Below are positions 5,361 through 5,426 of a DNA stretch of 5,426 nt, piece after piece. The position numbers and the translations under genes were made by a program. The notes under the pieces were generated by a model. That model did not search any database. It was not told the origin of the DNA and saw only the letters and a program-made list of their open reading frames with translations. Every line of letters starts with the position of its first letter. Position 1 is the first letter of the stretch. The DNA is taken from NCBI GenBank assembly GCA_031279715.1, contig JAITHY010000200.1, forward strand, positions 1-5,426, written 5' to 3'. Origin of the DNA: Verrucomicrobiales bacterium (GTDB lineage: Bacteria > Verrucomicrobiota > Verrucomicrobiia > Methylacidiphilales > JAAUTS01).

Positions 5361-5426
5361 AAACCATCTGGGAAATTCTTGACAAGTATTTAGATAAAAA
5401 AATTACTCGTGAAGAGGCTTTGAAAG
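5357..5426 (+). CDS. Start of small gene downstream of MuF-zincin fusion, partial
   Basis: The first 23 codons are visible, MKTIWEILDKYLDK followed by KITREEALK, and the frame runs off the right edge. The ATG overlaps the upstream TGA as ATGA and has a good AGGAG. The sequence is AT-rich and lysine/glutamate-rich, with helix-forming spacing. Genes for immunity or antitoxin proteins commonly sit directly after a toxin-bearing MuF gene, so this is a candidate, but nothing in the visible part proves it. Confidence 0.75.
   Translation, partial: MKTIWEILDKYLDKKITREEALK

Overview
This window is a piece of a Mu-like (transposable-type) phage or prophage from a GC-rich bacterium. Two Mu-type head genes support this: a gp29-like (DUF935) portal protein at the left edge on the minus strand, and a MuF / SPP1-gp7-type head morphogenesis protein at the right on the plus strand. 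Between them lies a compact run of small accessory or early phage genes. The host cannot be named from the sequence. GC is high in the phage core (72% in one hand-counted line, 4501-4560) and falls in two islands: about 35-62% per line for the small gene and methyltransferase start at 2461-2700, and about 44% for 5101-5426.

Layout. Positions 1-1045 (minus) hold the portal gene. It is open to the window edge, so it lacks its 3' end, and its N-terminus looks about 50 residues short for the family. It meets a plus-strand run head to head at about 1030-1045 with no intergenic promoter space. The first plus-strand reading frame, a small coiled-coil protein ending at 1181, has no recognisable start codon. 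The run continues with an unrecognised basic protein (1178-1711), a winged-helix protein (1708-2040), a second HTH-like protein (2037-2480), a 54-residue protein (2467-2631), a class I SAM-dependent methyltransferase with a DPPH motif (2628-3119), an ASCH-like protein (3116-3613) and a small unknown (3610-3915). Almost every junction is a 4-base ATGA stop/start overlap, which points to one translationally coupled transcript.

The chain is broken once. A degenerate heptamer repeat (ACTGAAA-like) arranged as a long inverted repeat (3844-3929) supplies the last 23 codons and stop of the 3610 gene and ends directly before the MuF start codon. The MuF protein (3933-5360) carries a C-terminal zincin-like domain (HEWAH plus a downstream Glu), making it a candidate MuF-effector fusion. 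It overlaps by ATGA a small, AT-rich, strongly SD-led gene (5357 to the edge) that could be a cognate partner such as an immunity protein.

Portal and MuF genes normally lie next to each other on the same strand in Mu-like phages. Here they diverge and are 2.9 kb apart, and both genes at the head-to-head junction look 5'-truncated. An inversion, other rearrangement or chimeric join near position 1035 should be considered.
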